Part shown: piece after piece, positions 1 through 12,600 of the stretch
Layout of the letters: each line of letters begins with the position of its first letter
Numbering within the stretch: position 1 is the stretch's first letter
Assembly (NCBI GenBank): GCA_032718475.1
Contig: JAUCBJ010001820.1
Location: 1 to 45,785, forward strand
From: Nemertoderma westbladi
Taxonomy: Eukaryota; Xenacoelomorpha; Nemertodermatida; Nemertodermatidae
DNA length: 45,785 bases
Direction: 5' to 3'
Notes under the pieces: generated by a model
Database searches by the model: none
The model's input: only the letters and a program-made list of their open reading frames with translations
What the model was told of the DNA's origin: nothing
Position numbers and translations under genes: made by a program

Positions 1-3000
1 ATTGTACGGATATGGACAGGGGTTGACGGGATCCGAAACAGGTAGGTTGATTGTACGGATATGGACAGGGGTTGACGGGATCCGAAACAGGTAGGTTGAT
101 TGTACGGATATGGACAGGGGTTGACGGGATCCGAAACAGGTAGGTTGATTGTACGCGATATGGACAGGGGTTGACGGGATCCGAAACAGGTAGGTTGATT
201 GTACGGATATGGACAGGGGTTGACGGGATCCGAAACAGGTAGGTTGATTGTACGGATATGGACAGGGGTTGACGGGATCCGAAACAGGTAGGTTGATTGT
301 ACGGATATGGACAGGGGTTGACGGGATCCGAAACAGGTAGGTTGATTGTACGGATATGGACAGGGGTTGACGGGATCCGAAACAGGTAGGTTGATTGTAC
401 GGATATGGACAGGGGTTGACGGGATCCGAAACAGGTAGGTTGATTGTACGGATATGGACAGGGGTTGACGGGATCCGAAACAGGTAGGTTGATTGTACGG
501 ATATGGACAGGGGTTGACGGGATCCGAAACAGGTAGGTTGATTGTACGGATATGGACAGGGGTTGACGGGATCCGAAACAGGTAGGTTGATTGTACGGAT
601 ATGGACAGGGGTTGACGGGATCCGAAACAGGTAGGTTGATTGTACGGATATGGACAGGGGTTGACGGGATCCGAAACAGGTAGGTTGATTGTACGGATAT
701 GGACAGGGGTTGACGGGATCCGAAACAGGTAGGTTGATTGTACGGATATGGACAGGGGTTGACGGGATCCGAAACAGGTAGGTTGATTGTACGGATATGG
801 ACAGGGGTTGACGGGATCCGAAACAGGTAGGTTGATTGTACGGATATGGACAGGGGTTGACGGGATCCGAAACAGGTAGGTTGATTGTACGGACGATATG
901 GACAGGGGTTGACGGGATCCGAAACAGGTAGGTTGATTGTACGGATATGGACAGGGGTTGACGGGATCCGAAACAGGTAGGTTGATTGTACGGATATGGA
1001 CAGGGGTTCACGGGATCCGAAACAGGTAGGTTGATTGTACGGGATATGGACAGGGGTTGACGGGATCCGAAACAGGTAGGTTGATTGTACGGATATGGAC
1101 AGGGGTTCACGGGATCCGAAACAGGTAGGTTGATTGTACGGATATGGACAGGGGTTGACGGGATCCGAAACAGGTAGGTTGATTGTACGGATATGGACAG
1201 GGGTTGACGGGATCCGAAACAGGTAGGTTGATTGTACGGATATGGACAGGGGTTGACGGGATCCGAAACAGGTAGGTTGATTGTACGGATATGGACAGGG
1301 GTTGACGGGATCCGAAACAGGTAGGTTGATTGTACGGATATGGACAGGGGTTGACGGGATCCGAAACAGGTAGGTTGATTGTACGGATATGGACAGGGGT
1401 TGACGGGATCCGAAACAGGTAGGTTGATTGTACGGATATGGACAGGGGTTGACGGGATCCGAAACAGGTAGGTTGATTGTACGGATATGGACAGGGGTTG
1501 ACGGGATCCGAAACAGGTAGGTTGATTGTACGGACGATATGGACAGGGGTTGACGGGATCCGAAACAGGTAGGTTGATTGTACGGATATGGACAGGGGTT
1601 GACGGGATCCGAAACAGGTAGGTTGATTGTACGGACGATATGGACAGGGGTTGACGGGATCCGAAACAGGTAGGTTGATTGTACGGACGATATGGACAGG
1701 GGTTGACGGGATCCGAAACAGGTAGGTTGATTGTACGGACGATATGGACAGGGGTTGACGGGATCCGAAACAGGTAGGTTGATTGTACGGATATGGACAG
1801 GGGTTGACGGGATCCGAAACAGGTAGGTTGATTGTACGGATATGGACAGGGGTTGACGGGATCCGAAACAGGTAGGTTGATTGTACGGATATGGACAGGG
1901 GTTCACGGGATCCGAAACAGGTAGGTTGATTGTACGGACGATATGGACAGGGGTTGACGGGATCCGAAACAGGTAGGTTGATTGTACGGATATGGACAGG
2001 GGTTGACGGGATCCGAAACAGGTAGGTTGATTGTACGGATATGGACAGGGGTTGACGGGATCCGAAACAGGTAGGTTGATTGTACGGATATGGACAGGGG
2101 TTGACGGGATCCGAAACAGGTAGGTTGATTGTACGGATATGGACAGGGGTTGACGGGATCCGAAACAGGTAGGTTGATTGTACGGATATGGACAGGGGTT
2201 GACGGGATCCGAAACAGGTAGGTTGATTGTACGGACGATATGGACAGGGGTTGACGGGATCCGAAACAGGTAGGTTGATTGTACGGATATGGACAGGGGT
2301 TGACGGGATCCGAAACAGGTAGGTTGATTGTACGGATATGGACAGGGGTTGACGGGATCCGAAACAGGTAGGTTGATTGTACGGATATGGACAGGGGTTG
2401 ACGGGATCCGAAACAGGTAGGTTGATTGTACGGATATGGACAGGGGTTGACGGGATCCGAAACAGGTAGGTTGATTGTACGGACGATATGGACAGGGGTT
2501 GACGGGATCCGAAACAGGTAGGTTGATTGTACGGATATGGACAGGGGTTGACGGGATCCGAAACAGGTAGGTTGATTGTACGGATATGGACAGGGGTTGA
2601 CGGGATCCGAAACAGGTAGGTTGATTGTACGGATATGGACAGGGGTTCACGGGATCCGAAACAGGTAGGTTGATTGTACGGACGATATGGACAGGGGTTG
2701 ACGGGATCCGAAACAGGTAGGTTGATTGTACGGATATGGACAGGGGTTGACGGGATCCGAAACAGGTAGGTTGATTGTACGGATATGGACAGGGGTTCAC
2801 GGGATCCGAAACAGGTAGGTTGATTGTACGGACGATATGGACAGGGGTTGACGGGATCCGAAACAGGTAGGTTGATTGTACGGATATGGACAGGGGTTGA
2901 CGGGATCCGAAACAGGTAGGTTGATTGTACGGATATGGACAGGGGTTGACGGGATCCGAAACAGGTAGGTTGATTGTACGGATATGGACAGGGGTTGACG

Positions 3001-5122
3001 GGATCCGAAACAGGTAGGTTGATTGTACGGATATGGACAGGGGTTGACGGGATCCGAAACAGGTAGGTTGATTGTACGGATATGGACAGGGGTTGACGGG
3101 ATCCGAAACAGGTAGGTTGATTGTACGGATATGGACAGGGGTTGACGGGATCCGAAACAGGTAGGTTGATTGTACGGATATGGACAGGGGTTGACGGGAT
3201 CCGAAACAGGTAGGTTGATTGTACGGACGATATGGACAGGGGTTGACGGGATCCGAAACAGGTAGGTTGATTGTACGGACGATATGGACAGGGGTTGACG
3301 GGATCCGAAACAGGTAGGTTGATTGTACGGATATGGACAGGGGTTGACGGGATCCGAAACAGGTAGGTTGATTGTACGGACGATATGGACAGGGGTTGAC
3401 GGGATCCGAAACAGGTAGGTTGATTGTACGGACGATATGGACAGGTGTTGACGGGATCCGAAACAGGTAGGTTGATTGTACGGACGATATGGACAGGTGT
3501 TGACGGGATCCGAAACAGGTAGGTTGATTGTACGGACGATATGGACAGGTGTTGACGGGATCCGAAACAGGTAGGTTGATTGTACGGACGATATGGACAG
3601 GGGTTGACGGGATCCGAAACAGGTAGGTTGATTGTACGGATATGGACAGGGGTTGACGGGATCCGAAACAGGTAGGTTGATTGTACGGACGATATGGACA
3701 GGGGTTGACGGGATCCGAAACAGGTAGGTTGATTGTACGGATATGGACAGGGGTTGACGGGATCCGAAACAGGTAGGTTGATTGTACGGATATGGACAGG
3801 GGTTGACGGGATCCGAAACAGGTAGGTTGATTGTACGGATATGGACAGGGGTTGACGGGATCCGAAACAGGTAGGTTGATTGTACGGATATGGACAGGGG
3901 TTGACGGGATCCGAAACAGGTAGGATATGGACAGGGGTTGACGGGATCCGAAACAGGTAGGTTGATTGTACGGATATGGACAGGGGTTGACGGGATCCGA
4001 AACAGGTAGGTTGATTGTACGGATATGGACAGGGGTTGACGGGATCCGAAACAGGTAGGTTGATTGTACGGATATGGACAGGGGTTGACGGGATCCGAAA
4101 CAGGTAGGATATGGACAGGGGTTGACGGGATCCGAAACAGGTAGGTTGATTGTACGGATATGGACAGGGGTTGACGGGATCCGAAACAGGTAGGATATGG
4201 ACAGGGGTTGACGGGATCCGAAACAGGTAGGTTGATTGTACGGATATGGACAGGGGTTGACGGGATCCGAAACAGGTAGGTTGATTGTACGGACGATATG
4301 GACAGGTGTTGACGGGATCCGAAACAGGTAGGTTGATTGTACGGACGATATGGACAGGGGTTGACGGGATCCGAAACAGGTAGGTTGATTGTACGGATAT
4401 GGACAGGGGTTGACGGGATCCGAAACAGGTAGGTTGATTGTACGGACGATATGGACAGGGGTTGACGGGATCCGAAACAGGTAGGTTGATTGTACGGATA
4501 TGGACAGGGGTTGACGGGATCCGAAACAGGTAGGTTGATTGTACGGATATGGACAGGGGTTGACGGGAACCGAAACAGGTAGGTGGATTGTACGGATATG
4601 GACAGGGGTTCACGGGATCCGAAACAGGTAGGTTGATTGTACGGACGATATGGACAGGGGTTGACGGGATCCGAAACAGGTAGGTTGATTGTACGGATAT
4701 GGACAGGGGTTGACGGGATCCGAAACAGGTAGGTTGATTGTACGGATATGGACAGGGGTTGACGGGATCCGAAACAGGTAGGTTGATTGTACGGATATGG
4801 ACAGGGGTTGACGGGATCCGAAACAGGTAGGTTGATTGTACGGATATGGACAGGGGTTGACGGGATCCGAAACAGGTAGGTTGATTGTACGGATATGGAC
4901 AGGGGTTGACGGGATCCGAAACAGGTAGGTTGATTGTACGGATATGGACAGGGGTTGACGGGATCCGAAACAGGTACGTTGATTGTACGGATATGGACAG
5001 GGGTTGACGGGATCCGAAACAGGTAGGTTGATTGTACGGATATGGACAGGGGTTGACGGGATCCGAAACAGGTAGGATATGGACAGGGGTTGACGGGATC
5101 CGAAACAGGTACGTTGATTGTA
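1..5122. repeat. 49-bp minisatellite array, about 103 copies
   Basis: A head-to-tail array with a 49-bp unit that contains a BamHI site (GGATCC). The array is already running at the first base, so its left end is outside the window. Three indel classes recur: the basic 49-bp unit, a 52-bp unit with an extra ACG before ATATGG, and a 37-bp unit lacking 12 bp (for example near 3925, 4110, 4190 and 5075). Point variants include TTCACGGG for TTGACGGG and GGTGTTGAC for GGGGTTGAC. The long minus-strand frames here exist only because the unit lacks minus-strand stops and 49 is not a multiple of 3. The array decays at about 5100-5122. Confidence 0.98.
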
Positions 5123-6318
5123 GGTAACGATGTGAAGATGGTCAACATCTGAACATATAGTCAAGTCCATCTCTATTTAATGTTTTATCGTCTCATCACT
5201 ACTGCTAGTAATTTAATATTTGTATTTATTTTTTACATTTTTGCTCTTATTGTGACCAACTATTAAATTGGCTTAATTAATTTGAAATGCTTAGTCAACA
5301 TTTTTTTACAATTTCTATATTTTAATATCATATTTTTTTCCAGAATTTAATTTCTACTTAAGGATATATACATAGAGACAATCACGAACAGAGTATGCGC
5401 TTATTTTCCTATTTAAATACTATAAAAGAATAGGGCAATCAGCGAATTGATCTTTAAATCCATAAAATGATGCGACAATTGATTGGAGCAGTTATTTCTT
5501 GGCGCAGATTAAACCTAATTTCGCCTCTCCCCTGCTGTGCCCTCTAGAACGCTTCCACCGCTATTGGAAGGAGAGCGCAAAACTAATTAGTCACGCGGTT
5601 GGTGTAAGAGGCCTAGCTGATTCGCCGTTATATGGCCCATCCGCTATGCGACGCAGTGGGTGAGACTCCATTTACCGTCCATTAAAGTATTTCCTCGAGG
5701 CACTCAAAATATTCGCCCACGAACAAAATCACATCCCCGAATAATATAATTAATAACCCATTACATCTTCATAATTCATATGTTCTATACGAGTTGATTC
5801 TGGGAGCTCGTAGTTGGTTCGTATTAACCGCCAATTAGCGGGCGGTTGTTAATATCATGTACATGGGAGTGTACCTGTATATCACACTGTCAACTCTCCA
5901 GAGACGAGAGTGAATCACGGATTCAAGGCTAAATCCCAGATTTCTGCCTTAAAAATGCCCGGAATTAGGTTTTTCGCAAATAATTAGTGACTATAAACGA
6001 CCTGGTGACGATGTTATACAGAGAATTTATTGTTGTATCCGCAAGAAGTACACCAAATGAAAGGACCATGTAGCTTTTAATAACAAGCGATAATACGGCA
6101 GATAATGGGCGTGGTTTTTGTAATACATGGGGCGTTCTTTGGGCATTCGCTAATGATGGCAAATCCTTAAGAATTTTGTGTCATTAATGCGAGAGTTTAC
6201 AAATTGTCACATATATACTACAATAACAGAAGTAACTCCTACGTATGAATGATACATTGACGTCAAATTAGGGTTTCCTAGGTGATCGGAGTTAACGAGT
6301 GAGTAGGCCATGCGTTTT
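5123..6318. other. AT-rich non-coding stretch, nothing recognised
   Basis: About 1.2 kb of AT-rich sequence between two minisatellites. I see no exon with homology, no tRNA and no clear transposon ends. Short open frames lack any recognisable motif. The missing signal-peptide exon of the downstream SMPDL3-like gene could lie here or beyond the window, but I found no convincing ATG plus hydrophobic segment plus phase-1 donor. Confidence 0.5.
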
Positions 6319-7083
6319 GAACAATAAGAAGGTTTACTGAACATATTAATATGCGACCTTTACTGAACATATCAATATGCGACCTTTACTGAACATATCA
6401 ATATACGACCTTTACTGAACATATCAATATGCGACCTTTACTGAACATATCAATATGCGACCTTTACTGAACACATCAATATGCGACCTTTACTGATCAT
6501 ATCAATATGCGACCTTTACGGAAAATATCAATATGCGACCTTTACTGAACATATCAATATGCTACCTTTACTGAACATATCAATATGCTACCTTTACTGA
6601 ACATATCAATATGCGACCTTTACTGAACATATCAATATGCGACCTTTACTGAACATATCAATATGCGACCTTTACTGAACATATCAATATGCGATTTTAC
6701 TGAACATATCAATATGCGACCTTTACTAAACATATCCATATGCGACCTTTACTGAACATATCAATATGCGACCTTTACTGAACATATCAATATGCGACCT
6801 TTACTGAACATATCAATATGCGACCTTTACTGAACATATCAATATGCGACCTTTACTGAACATATCAATATGCGACCTTTACTGAACATTTCAATATGCG
6901 ACCTTTACTAAACATATCCATATGCGACCTTTACTGAACATATCAATATGCGACCTTTACTGAACATATCAATATGCGACCTTTACTGAACATACCAATA
7001 TGCGACCTTTACTGAACATATTAATCAATTATTGTTAATTGAACAATAAGAAGGTTTACTGAACATTTCAATATGCGACCTTC
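6319..7083. repeat. 26-bp minisatellite, about 28 copies
   Basis: Tandem unit TGAACATATCAATATGCGAC plus CTTTAC, 26 bp, from about 6329 to 7030 with scattered single-base variants. A 26-bp edge sequence beginning GAACAATAAGAAGG stands at 6319 and recurs at 7041, followed there by one more diverged unit. The left boundary sequence is therefore repeated on the right, as if the array end was copied or the array restarted. Confidence 0.95.
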
Positions 7084-7317
7084 TAGTCGACTATATATTA
7101 GACGACTAGGAAAGATTAATTGTATTTTCTATAAATATGAATTCGTCGACTGTATGTTTAGGCCTACGCCCAATAATTATACTAATAATAAAACCATAAA
7201 AACAATCGCACCTAGAAGAAAATCTTAAGATATTCAACTACCGAACCGGTTTTATACCAAGGCGCCACACCCTTGGTGAGATTAATAAATAATATTAGTA
7301 CCTGCATGCATAGATCT
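7084..7317. other. Unassigned spacer with small inverted repeat
   Basis: AT-rich spacer between the 26-bp array and a LINE stub. Near 7084-7110 it contains CTAGTCG and CGACTAG about 14 bp apart, a short inverted repeat. No gene is visible. Confidence 0.4.
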
Positions 7318-7582
7318 TGACACAGCCAAGACTTTCGTGAGACGCCCTAAATGACACTGGCCTTGAAGATGAGGATAATCTCGCGAAAGTCATGGGGGAT
7401 AAGGAGTTGTAGCGGTGCAACTTTGTTGATAAGCCGGCACAGCATTTTTAATGCACGCTGCATTGGGCTTGCCAATTGTAGATTGCATGGTGGTGACTAA
7501 ATGTTTTTGTTAAGCTGGCATAGCATCTCAATGCGCAGTTTCAATGCATCAGCAGGCCGATTATAGTAGTAGTAGTAGTAAA
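7318..7582 (+). mobile_element. LINE 3' fragment (same family as the 14.3-16.5 kb element)
   Basis: Conceptual translation around 7353-7450 gives TGLKDEDNLAKVMGDKEL, a stop, then RCNFVDKPAQHF. This matches the C-terminus of the reverse transcriptase encoded on the minus strand at 14319, with an in-frame TAG where that copy has Trp. The 3' untranslated part has an internal partial duplication (CCGGCACAGCAT near 7435 and CTGGCATAGCAT near 7515). It ends in a (TAG)n run at about 7567-7582, which is the 3' terminus. It is 5'-truncated and dead. Confidence 0.85.
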
Positions 7583-7684
7583 TTTGGTTTTAATAATGGC
7601 TAACAATTAAAATCATCCCAAAATTGATGAAAATTTAACCAAAAGTAATTTATATTACACCAAATTAAATAATGTGACCCCAAA

Positions 7685-8170
7685 AAAAATTATTCAACAC
7701 CAAAACAAATTATTCGCACCAAAATAAATGACAAAACCCCAAAATAATTACACATTTTCCCAAAACAAATACATTTTCCCAAAGCAAATACATTTTTCGC
7801 CCAAAATAAATACATTTTCGCACAAAACAAATACATTTTCGCCCAAAATAAATACATTTCCCCCCAAAATAAATACATCTTCCCCCAAAACAAATACATT
7901 TTCGCCCAAAACAAATACATTTTCGCCCAAAACAAATACATTTTTGCCCAAAATAAATACATCTTCCCCCAAAACAAATAAATTTTCGCCCAAAACAAAT
8001 ACATTTTCGCCCAAAACAAATACATTTTCGCCCAAAATAAATACATTTTCCCCCAAAATAAATAAATCTTCCCCCAAAACAAACAAATACATTTTCGCCC
8101 AAATCAAATACATTTTCGCCCAAAACAAATACATTTTTGCCCAAAATAAATACATAATCCCCCAAAATAA
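7685..8170. repeat. 21-bp minisatellite (C/A-rich strand), about 22 copies
   Basis: Unit CCCAAAACAAATACATTTTCG with variants (CCAAAATAAATACATTTTCC and similar). More diverged CCAAAA units extend upstream to about 7640. Overlapping open frames on both strands are artefacts of the stop-poor unit. The reverse complement of this unit resembles the 21-bp unit at 8426-8660. Confidence 0.93.
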
Positions 8171-8425
8171 ATACTGCAGCAATATGCCTAGCACTTCCTG
8201 GAAGGCCAACGAAGGCGAAAAGAGCATTTATAACTCAGTGACTCCAAAACATATAGTTTAGGCCTATAAACAGTCTCAGTTACAGACTCTCAGTTTGGTA
8301 TAAATGTAGGCCCCCTATAATATGATTAAACATTTTGTTTGAATAGTAGAAATAAATATAATAAATTAATATTTTGAAAAATAAATTTTCCATAAAATAT
8401 TTGGTGCTGTAATAATTTTTTTGGT
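8171..8425. other. Spacer between two opposed 21-bp arrays
   Basis: A 250-bp unique segment lying between arrays whose units are inverted relative to one another. No gene or RNA is recognised. Confidence 0.4.
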
Positions 8426-8660
8426 TATGAATAATAGTTTTTGGGGGATGCAGAATTGTTTTTGGGGGATGAATAATTGTTTTGGGGGGATGCATAATTG
8501 TTTTTGGGGTATCAATAATTGTTTTTGGGGGATGAATAATTGTATTTGGGGAATCAATAATTGTTTTTGGGGGATGAATAATTGTTTTTGGGGGATGAAT
8601 AATTGTTTTTGGGGGATGAATAATTGTTTTTGGGGGATGAATAATTATTTTTGGTGAGAG
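8426..8660. repeat. 21-bp minisatellite (G/T-rich strand), about 11 copies
   Basis: Unit GGGGGATGAATAATTGTTTT plus T, 21 bp. It has the same length and a similar layout (a T4-5 run next to a G run, then an AT segment) as the reverse complement of the array at 7685-8170, so the two form an inverted pair. The G runs recur every 21 bp. Confidence 0.93.
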
Positions 8661-8750
8661 GGATATTCAAAATTGGGGGATGTGAATTGGTGCTACAAAA
8701 AAATATATTTGGGGCAAAATAATTTATTTTGGTGTTAAATCATCTAATTT

Positions 8751-8880
8751 GAGGTGGGGGGAGGGGGGGTGGCATTCAATTAGTGGCGTTAATTATTTAT
8801 AAATCGTTTTTGGGGGACCCATTCGGAGGGCCGACGGGGGAGGGGGGGTGGCATTCAATTAGCGGCGTTTAATAATCGTC
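8751..8880. repeat. Direct repeat of about 40 bp with G-runs
   Basis: The segment GGGTGGCATTCAATTAG followed by YGGCGTT occurs twice, near 8768 and 8846, each preceded by a run of seven or more G. The spacing is about 80 bp. Confidence 0.8.
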
Positions 8881-8942
8881 TTTAAATGACTTGTTTCATT
8901 GCAATTCGTCAGTTTCACCGAAACTTTGTGCTTTTCTGTTAT

Positions 8943-9094
8943 GAGGTGCAAGAGTTGTTTAGTAATTAAATAAAGGTGCAAGAGGTGTTTAGTAAGTAAA
9001 TAAAGGTGCAAGAGGTGTTTAGTAAGTAAATAAAGGTGCAAGAGGTGTTTAGTAAGTAAATAAAGGTGCAAGAGGTGTTTAGTAAGTAAAATAA
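8943..9094. repeat. 30-bp minisatellite, 5 copies
   Basis: Unit AGGTGCAAGAGGTGTTTAGT plus AAGTAAATAA, 30 bp, nearly identical in the central copies. Its minus-strand frame (leucine-rich) is an artefact. Confidence 0.95.
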
Positions 9095-9469
9095 ATAAGG
9101 AAAATTTTTCGTTTATGCAGTACTTTTCCAGGTCCAAATTCTTTGCTATATTATAACTTTGGGTTCCGTATATTTTATAAATTTACAATATTTCGGTAAT
9201 GATATCCTGCTGTCGTATTATGTGGACAAATAATAGATTTACGATTATTATTGGTTTTATTATCCAAATCGTGTTATGGTATTATATTATTGTTATTGTG
9301 CTCTGGTGTTTTTGTCTAGTTTATTATGTTATTATTCGTGAATAAATTACCTATCTATCTATCTAATAGTAGTATGCGTAGATCTTTATTAGAAGTTTGA
9401 TAAATTTTTATATATCGGAAATTTAAGCAGTAATTTCATAAGGTGTAACAACGCTTTTTGTTGTTGTAG

Positions 9470-9680
9470 GAACAATATGGGCTATAAGTGACGTCCACTA
9501 TAACTACAACTACGACACTCAACAAGGTACTAAGGAGTACCCTCAGATGGGATGCTACCCTGTGCCGGATTCCGACCGTATCTATGGTAACTACCGTTGT
9601 GATCCACCAATGAGGTTGATTTTATCCGCAGTAGAAGCAATGGGGAAAATGGGCCGACCCGAATTCGTTATATGGAACGG
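9470..9680 (+). CDS. SMPDL3: SMPDL3-like exon A (first visible)
   Basis: Acceptor TTGTTGTAG ends at 9469; the exon enters in phase 1. It encodes TIWAISDVHYNYNYD, with the Asp and His of the first metal-binding motif, then two cysteines and MRLILSAVEAM, which aligns with the LILSAFDFI-type helix of SMPDL3 proteins. It ends in WNG at donor AACGG|GTAAGC. Reading past the donor gives an immediate in-frame TAA, so the exon must end here. The donor and the exon's last bases are the first unit of the 22-bp array that follows. Confidence 0.93.
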
Positions 9681-12600
9681 GTAAGCCTTTAGATAGGAAC
9701 GGGTAAGCCTTTAGATAGGAACGGGTAAGCCTTTAGATAAGAACGTGTAAGCCTTTAGATAGGAACGTGTAAGCCTTTAGATAGGAACGGACAAGTTTAT
9801 ATAGGGACGGGTGAGCCTTTAGGTATGAACGGGTAAGCCTTTAGATAAGAACGTGTAAGCCTTTAGATAGGAACGGGTAAGCCTTTAGATAGGAAAGGGT
9901 AAGCCTTTAGATAGGAACGGATAAGTTTATATAGGAACGGGTAAGCCTTTAGATAGGAACGGGTAAGCTTTTAGATATGAATGGGAAAGCCTTTAGATAG
10001 GAACGGGTAAGCCTTTAGATAGGAACGGTTAAGCCTTTAGATAGGAATGGATAAGATTTTAGATATGGATGGGTAAGCCTTTAGATAGGAATGGGCAACA
10101 TTTCAGATAGGGATGGATAAGTCTTTAGATAGGAATGGGCAACATTTCAGATATGGATGGATAAGTCTTTAGATAGGAATAGGCAACATTTCAGATAGGG
10201 ATGGATAATATTTTAGATAGGGATGGGTAAGTCTTTAGATAGGAATGGATAAGATTTTAGATAGGGATGGGTAAGTCTTTAGATAGGAATGGGCAACATT
10301 TCAGATATGGATGGATAAGTCTTTAGATAGGAATGGGCAACATTTCAGATATGGATGGATAAGTCTTTAGATAGGAATGGATAAGATTTTAGATAGGGAT
10401 GGGTAAGTCTTTAGATAGGAATGGGTAAGATTTTAGATAGGGATGGGTAAGTCTTTAGATAGGAATGGGTAAGATTTTAGATAGGGATGGGTAAGTCTTT
10501 AGATAGGAATGGGCAACATTTCAGATATGGATGGGTAAGTCTTTAGATAGGAATGGGTAAGATTTTAGATAGGGATGGGTAAGTCTTTAGATAGGAATGG
10601 GTAAGATTTTAGATAGGGATGGGTAAGTCTTTAGATAGGAATGGGTAAGATTTTAGATAGGGATGGGTAAGTCTTTAGATAGGAATGGGTAAGACTTTAG
10701 ATAGGGATGGTAAACCTTAAGATGAAAACGGGTTAGTTATTAATTAGATAGGAATCAGTAAGTCTTTATATAAGAACGTATGCTTTTTAGATTGGATTGT
10801 AACACATGAATTGGATTGGTACTGAAACGAGTCTGAAATAAGGATAAGAATAGAAAAATACCTGATATTTATTCCTAATTTTTTTTTTCTGAGTAAAATA
10901 TTTTAACACATTAGAAAAATACTCAATTGATCGCCAATGTCCGGTTCAATGCTAAACACTACAACGGTGACTAATTAATATCATCATAGGAAGTACTAAA
11001 TTTAAATTTTCTACACTGTGATAACGTGGGGGGTCGTCCATTCCATAATGGACGTCCGAGGTCAGAGGGATGATAGAAATATCAATAAACAGGATAAAAA
11101 TATGATTAATTGAAGACGCATTTTCAGTATGCCTCTAAGCTCTTGTTTATTAAGTTACGAATATCTAAGTTATCAATATCCGCTGGTTACAGAGCCATTC
11201 AATGATTGACTACTATCGATGTGTGACCAGAAAGGATCTGTAACAGTCGCGATATGTTTTCGAGAGGTACAATTTGAGTAACAATGTGTTCCAAGTAATT
11301 CCAAATAATGGTCGTAAATGTGCGATTCGATTATAATACATGAACTATAGTAGGCCTACGGTACATTTAGGAACGAACTATCAACAGTTTTAACCCAGAT
11401 ACTCTATGGCACCACAAATTATTTAGTGTCGTGCTGTGTTAATATACGTGAAGTGGGTTTTGTTACTCTAAGAAGAATTGATGTAACTATTGAGATTTTG
11501 TAATACGATCTCGCATCCGTCATCTTCTTCCTCTTCTGATAGTTAATTAATGATGTTTCGGCTATAGTATTATGCGTTTCGCAGATAACGGACCGGCAGG
11601 CATTACCTTACAAACTCTATTGTGTGCTACTGTAGTCATTATGGGGAAGCCATCAGGGAACCACAGTGGCGGTGAGGTGTGTTCACAATCTACAACATCG
11701 TGACATCCTGACAATCATTCAGATTTGCCTAACTGCTCTATTTATAATTAATCCTCCAGAATTAGAAGCACGGTCGAAATGACAAATCGGTTGGTGGTGC
11801 CAATAATATGTATTTCCCTTTTGAATAAATGGCATTGCATAGGATACAATGCTCATGTCATGTAGTCATTTAACGTTAGGACAAACTCGGTAACATGGTG
11901 TTGCCAAAACCAAGCATCACCCTGAAGCCACAACGAATGAATCCCGCGGCCATTGCCAGTGGATTAACTTATGTTCTATCATGGCGGTGGTAGGAGAGTA
12001 TGCCTACTAGCGGACCAATGTATTATGTATTTATTAAATACCGGAAAATAATTTATAATTAAATTATATAATTTATATATTATATAATATTATATTATAT
12101 ATTTGTATATGTGTTTAAAATCCATAGATTGTATAAATTATTAAGTAATTAAACAGGACTAAGGATGAGTGGTGTAGTGGTTAGCATACCTGAACGTTTA
12201 TCGGGAGACGCGGGTTCGATCCCCGCTGGTGGCGAATTCATTTTTCCGCTCCATTTGCTATAGAGTTGGATCATCCTTAGTCCTGTTTAATTACTTAATA
12301 ATTTATATTTTTATATATATTTATATAATTATAATTTAAGTTCGAATTCACGTTGTAAATTGATTAAACTTGCCTATATAATACCCGGTATGCATAATCA
12401 TCATATGGTTGACCTTATAATTCGTCATAACTTCATCCAAGAGTAGGCCTAAATACATTAAAATATCCTTTACGGAAACACTTTACTAGATCCGAGAAAT
12501 AAGTTCTACTTCCTCTTAATTTACATTGTCTATAGATTAACTTCCGGATTTGGCAGCTAATTTATAATATTACTTACAGAGATAATATGCCACATATCGA

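Noticed and set aside
1-5122. CRISPR-like array
   Set aside because: The repeats are contiguous with no unique spacers, and the window is animal DNA with spliced genes.
1107-5148. Very long minus-strand open frames (up to 1168 codons) in the 49-bp array
   Set aside because: The unit has no minus-strand stop trinucleotide and 49 is not a multiple of 3, so all three frames stay open by construction. A 49-base unit with no stop arises by chance in roughly one of ten cases. No family is recognised.
5461-5550. Possible signal-peptide exon (MMRQLIGAVISW) for the SMPDL3-like gene
   Set aside because: The hydrophobic stretch is short and interrupted by Arg, the frame stops soon after, and no phase-1 donor is convincing.
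7710-8261. Lys/Asn/Thr-rich and Phe/Trp-rich open frames
   Set aside because: They are readings of the 21-bp minisatellite on each strand; no homology and no gene structure.
12169-12240. A functional tRNA gene
   Set aside because: A and B boxes and T-arm are present, but the acceptor ends do not pair and the residue before the anticodon is not T. It lies within an inverted-repeat element.
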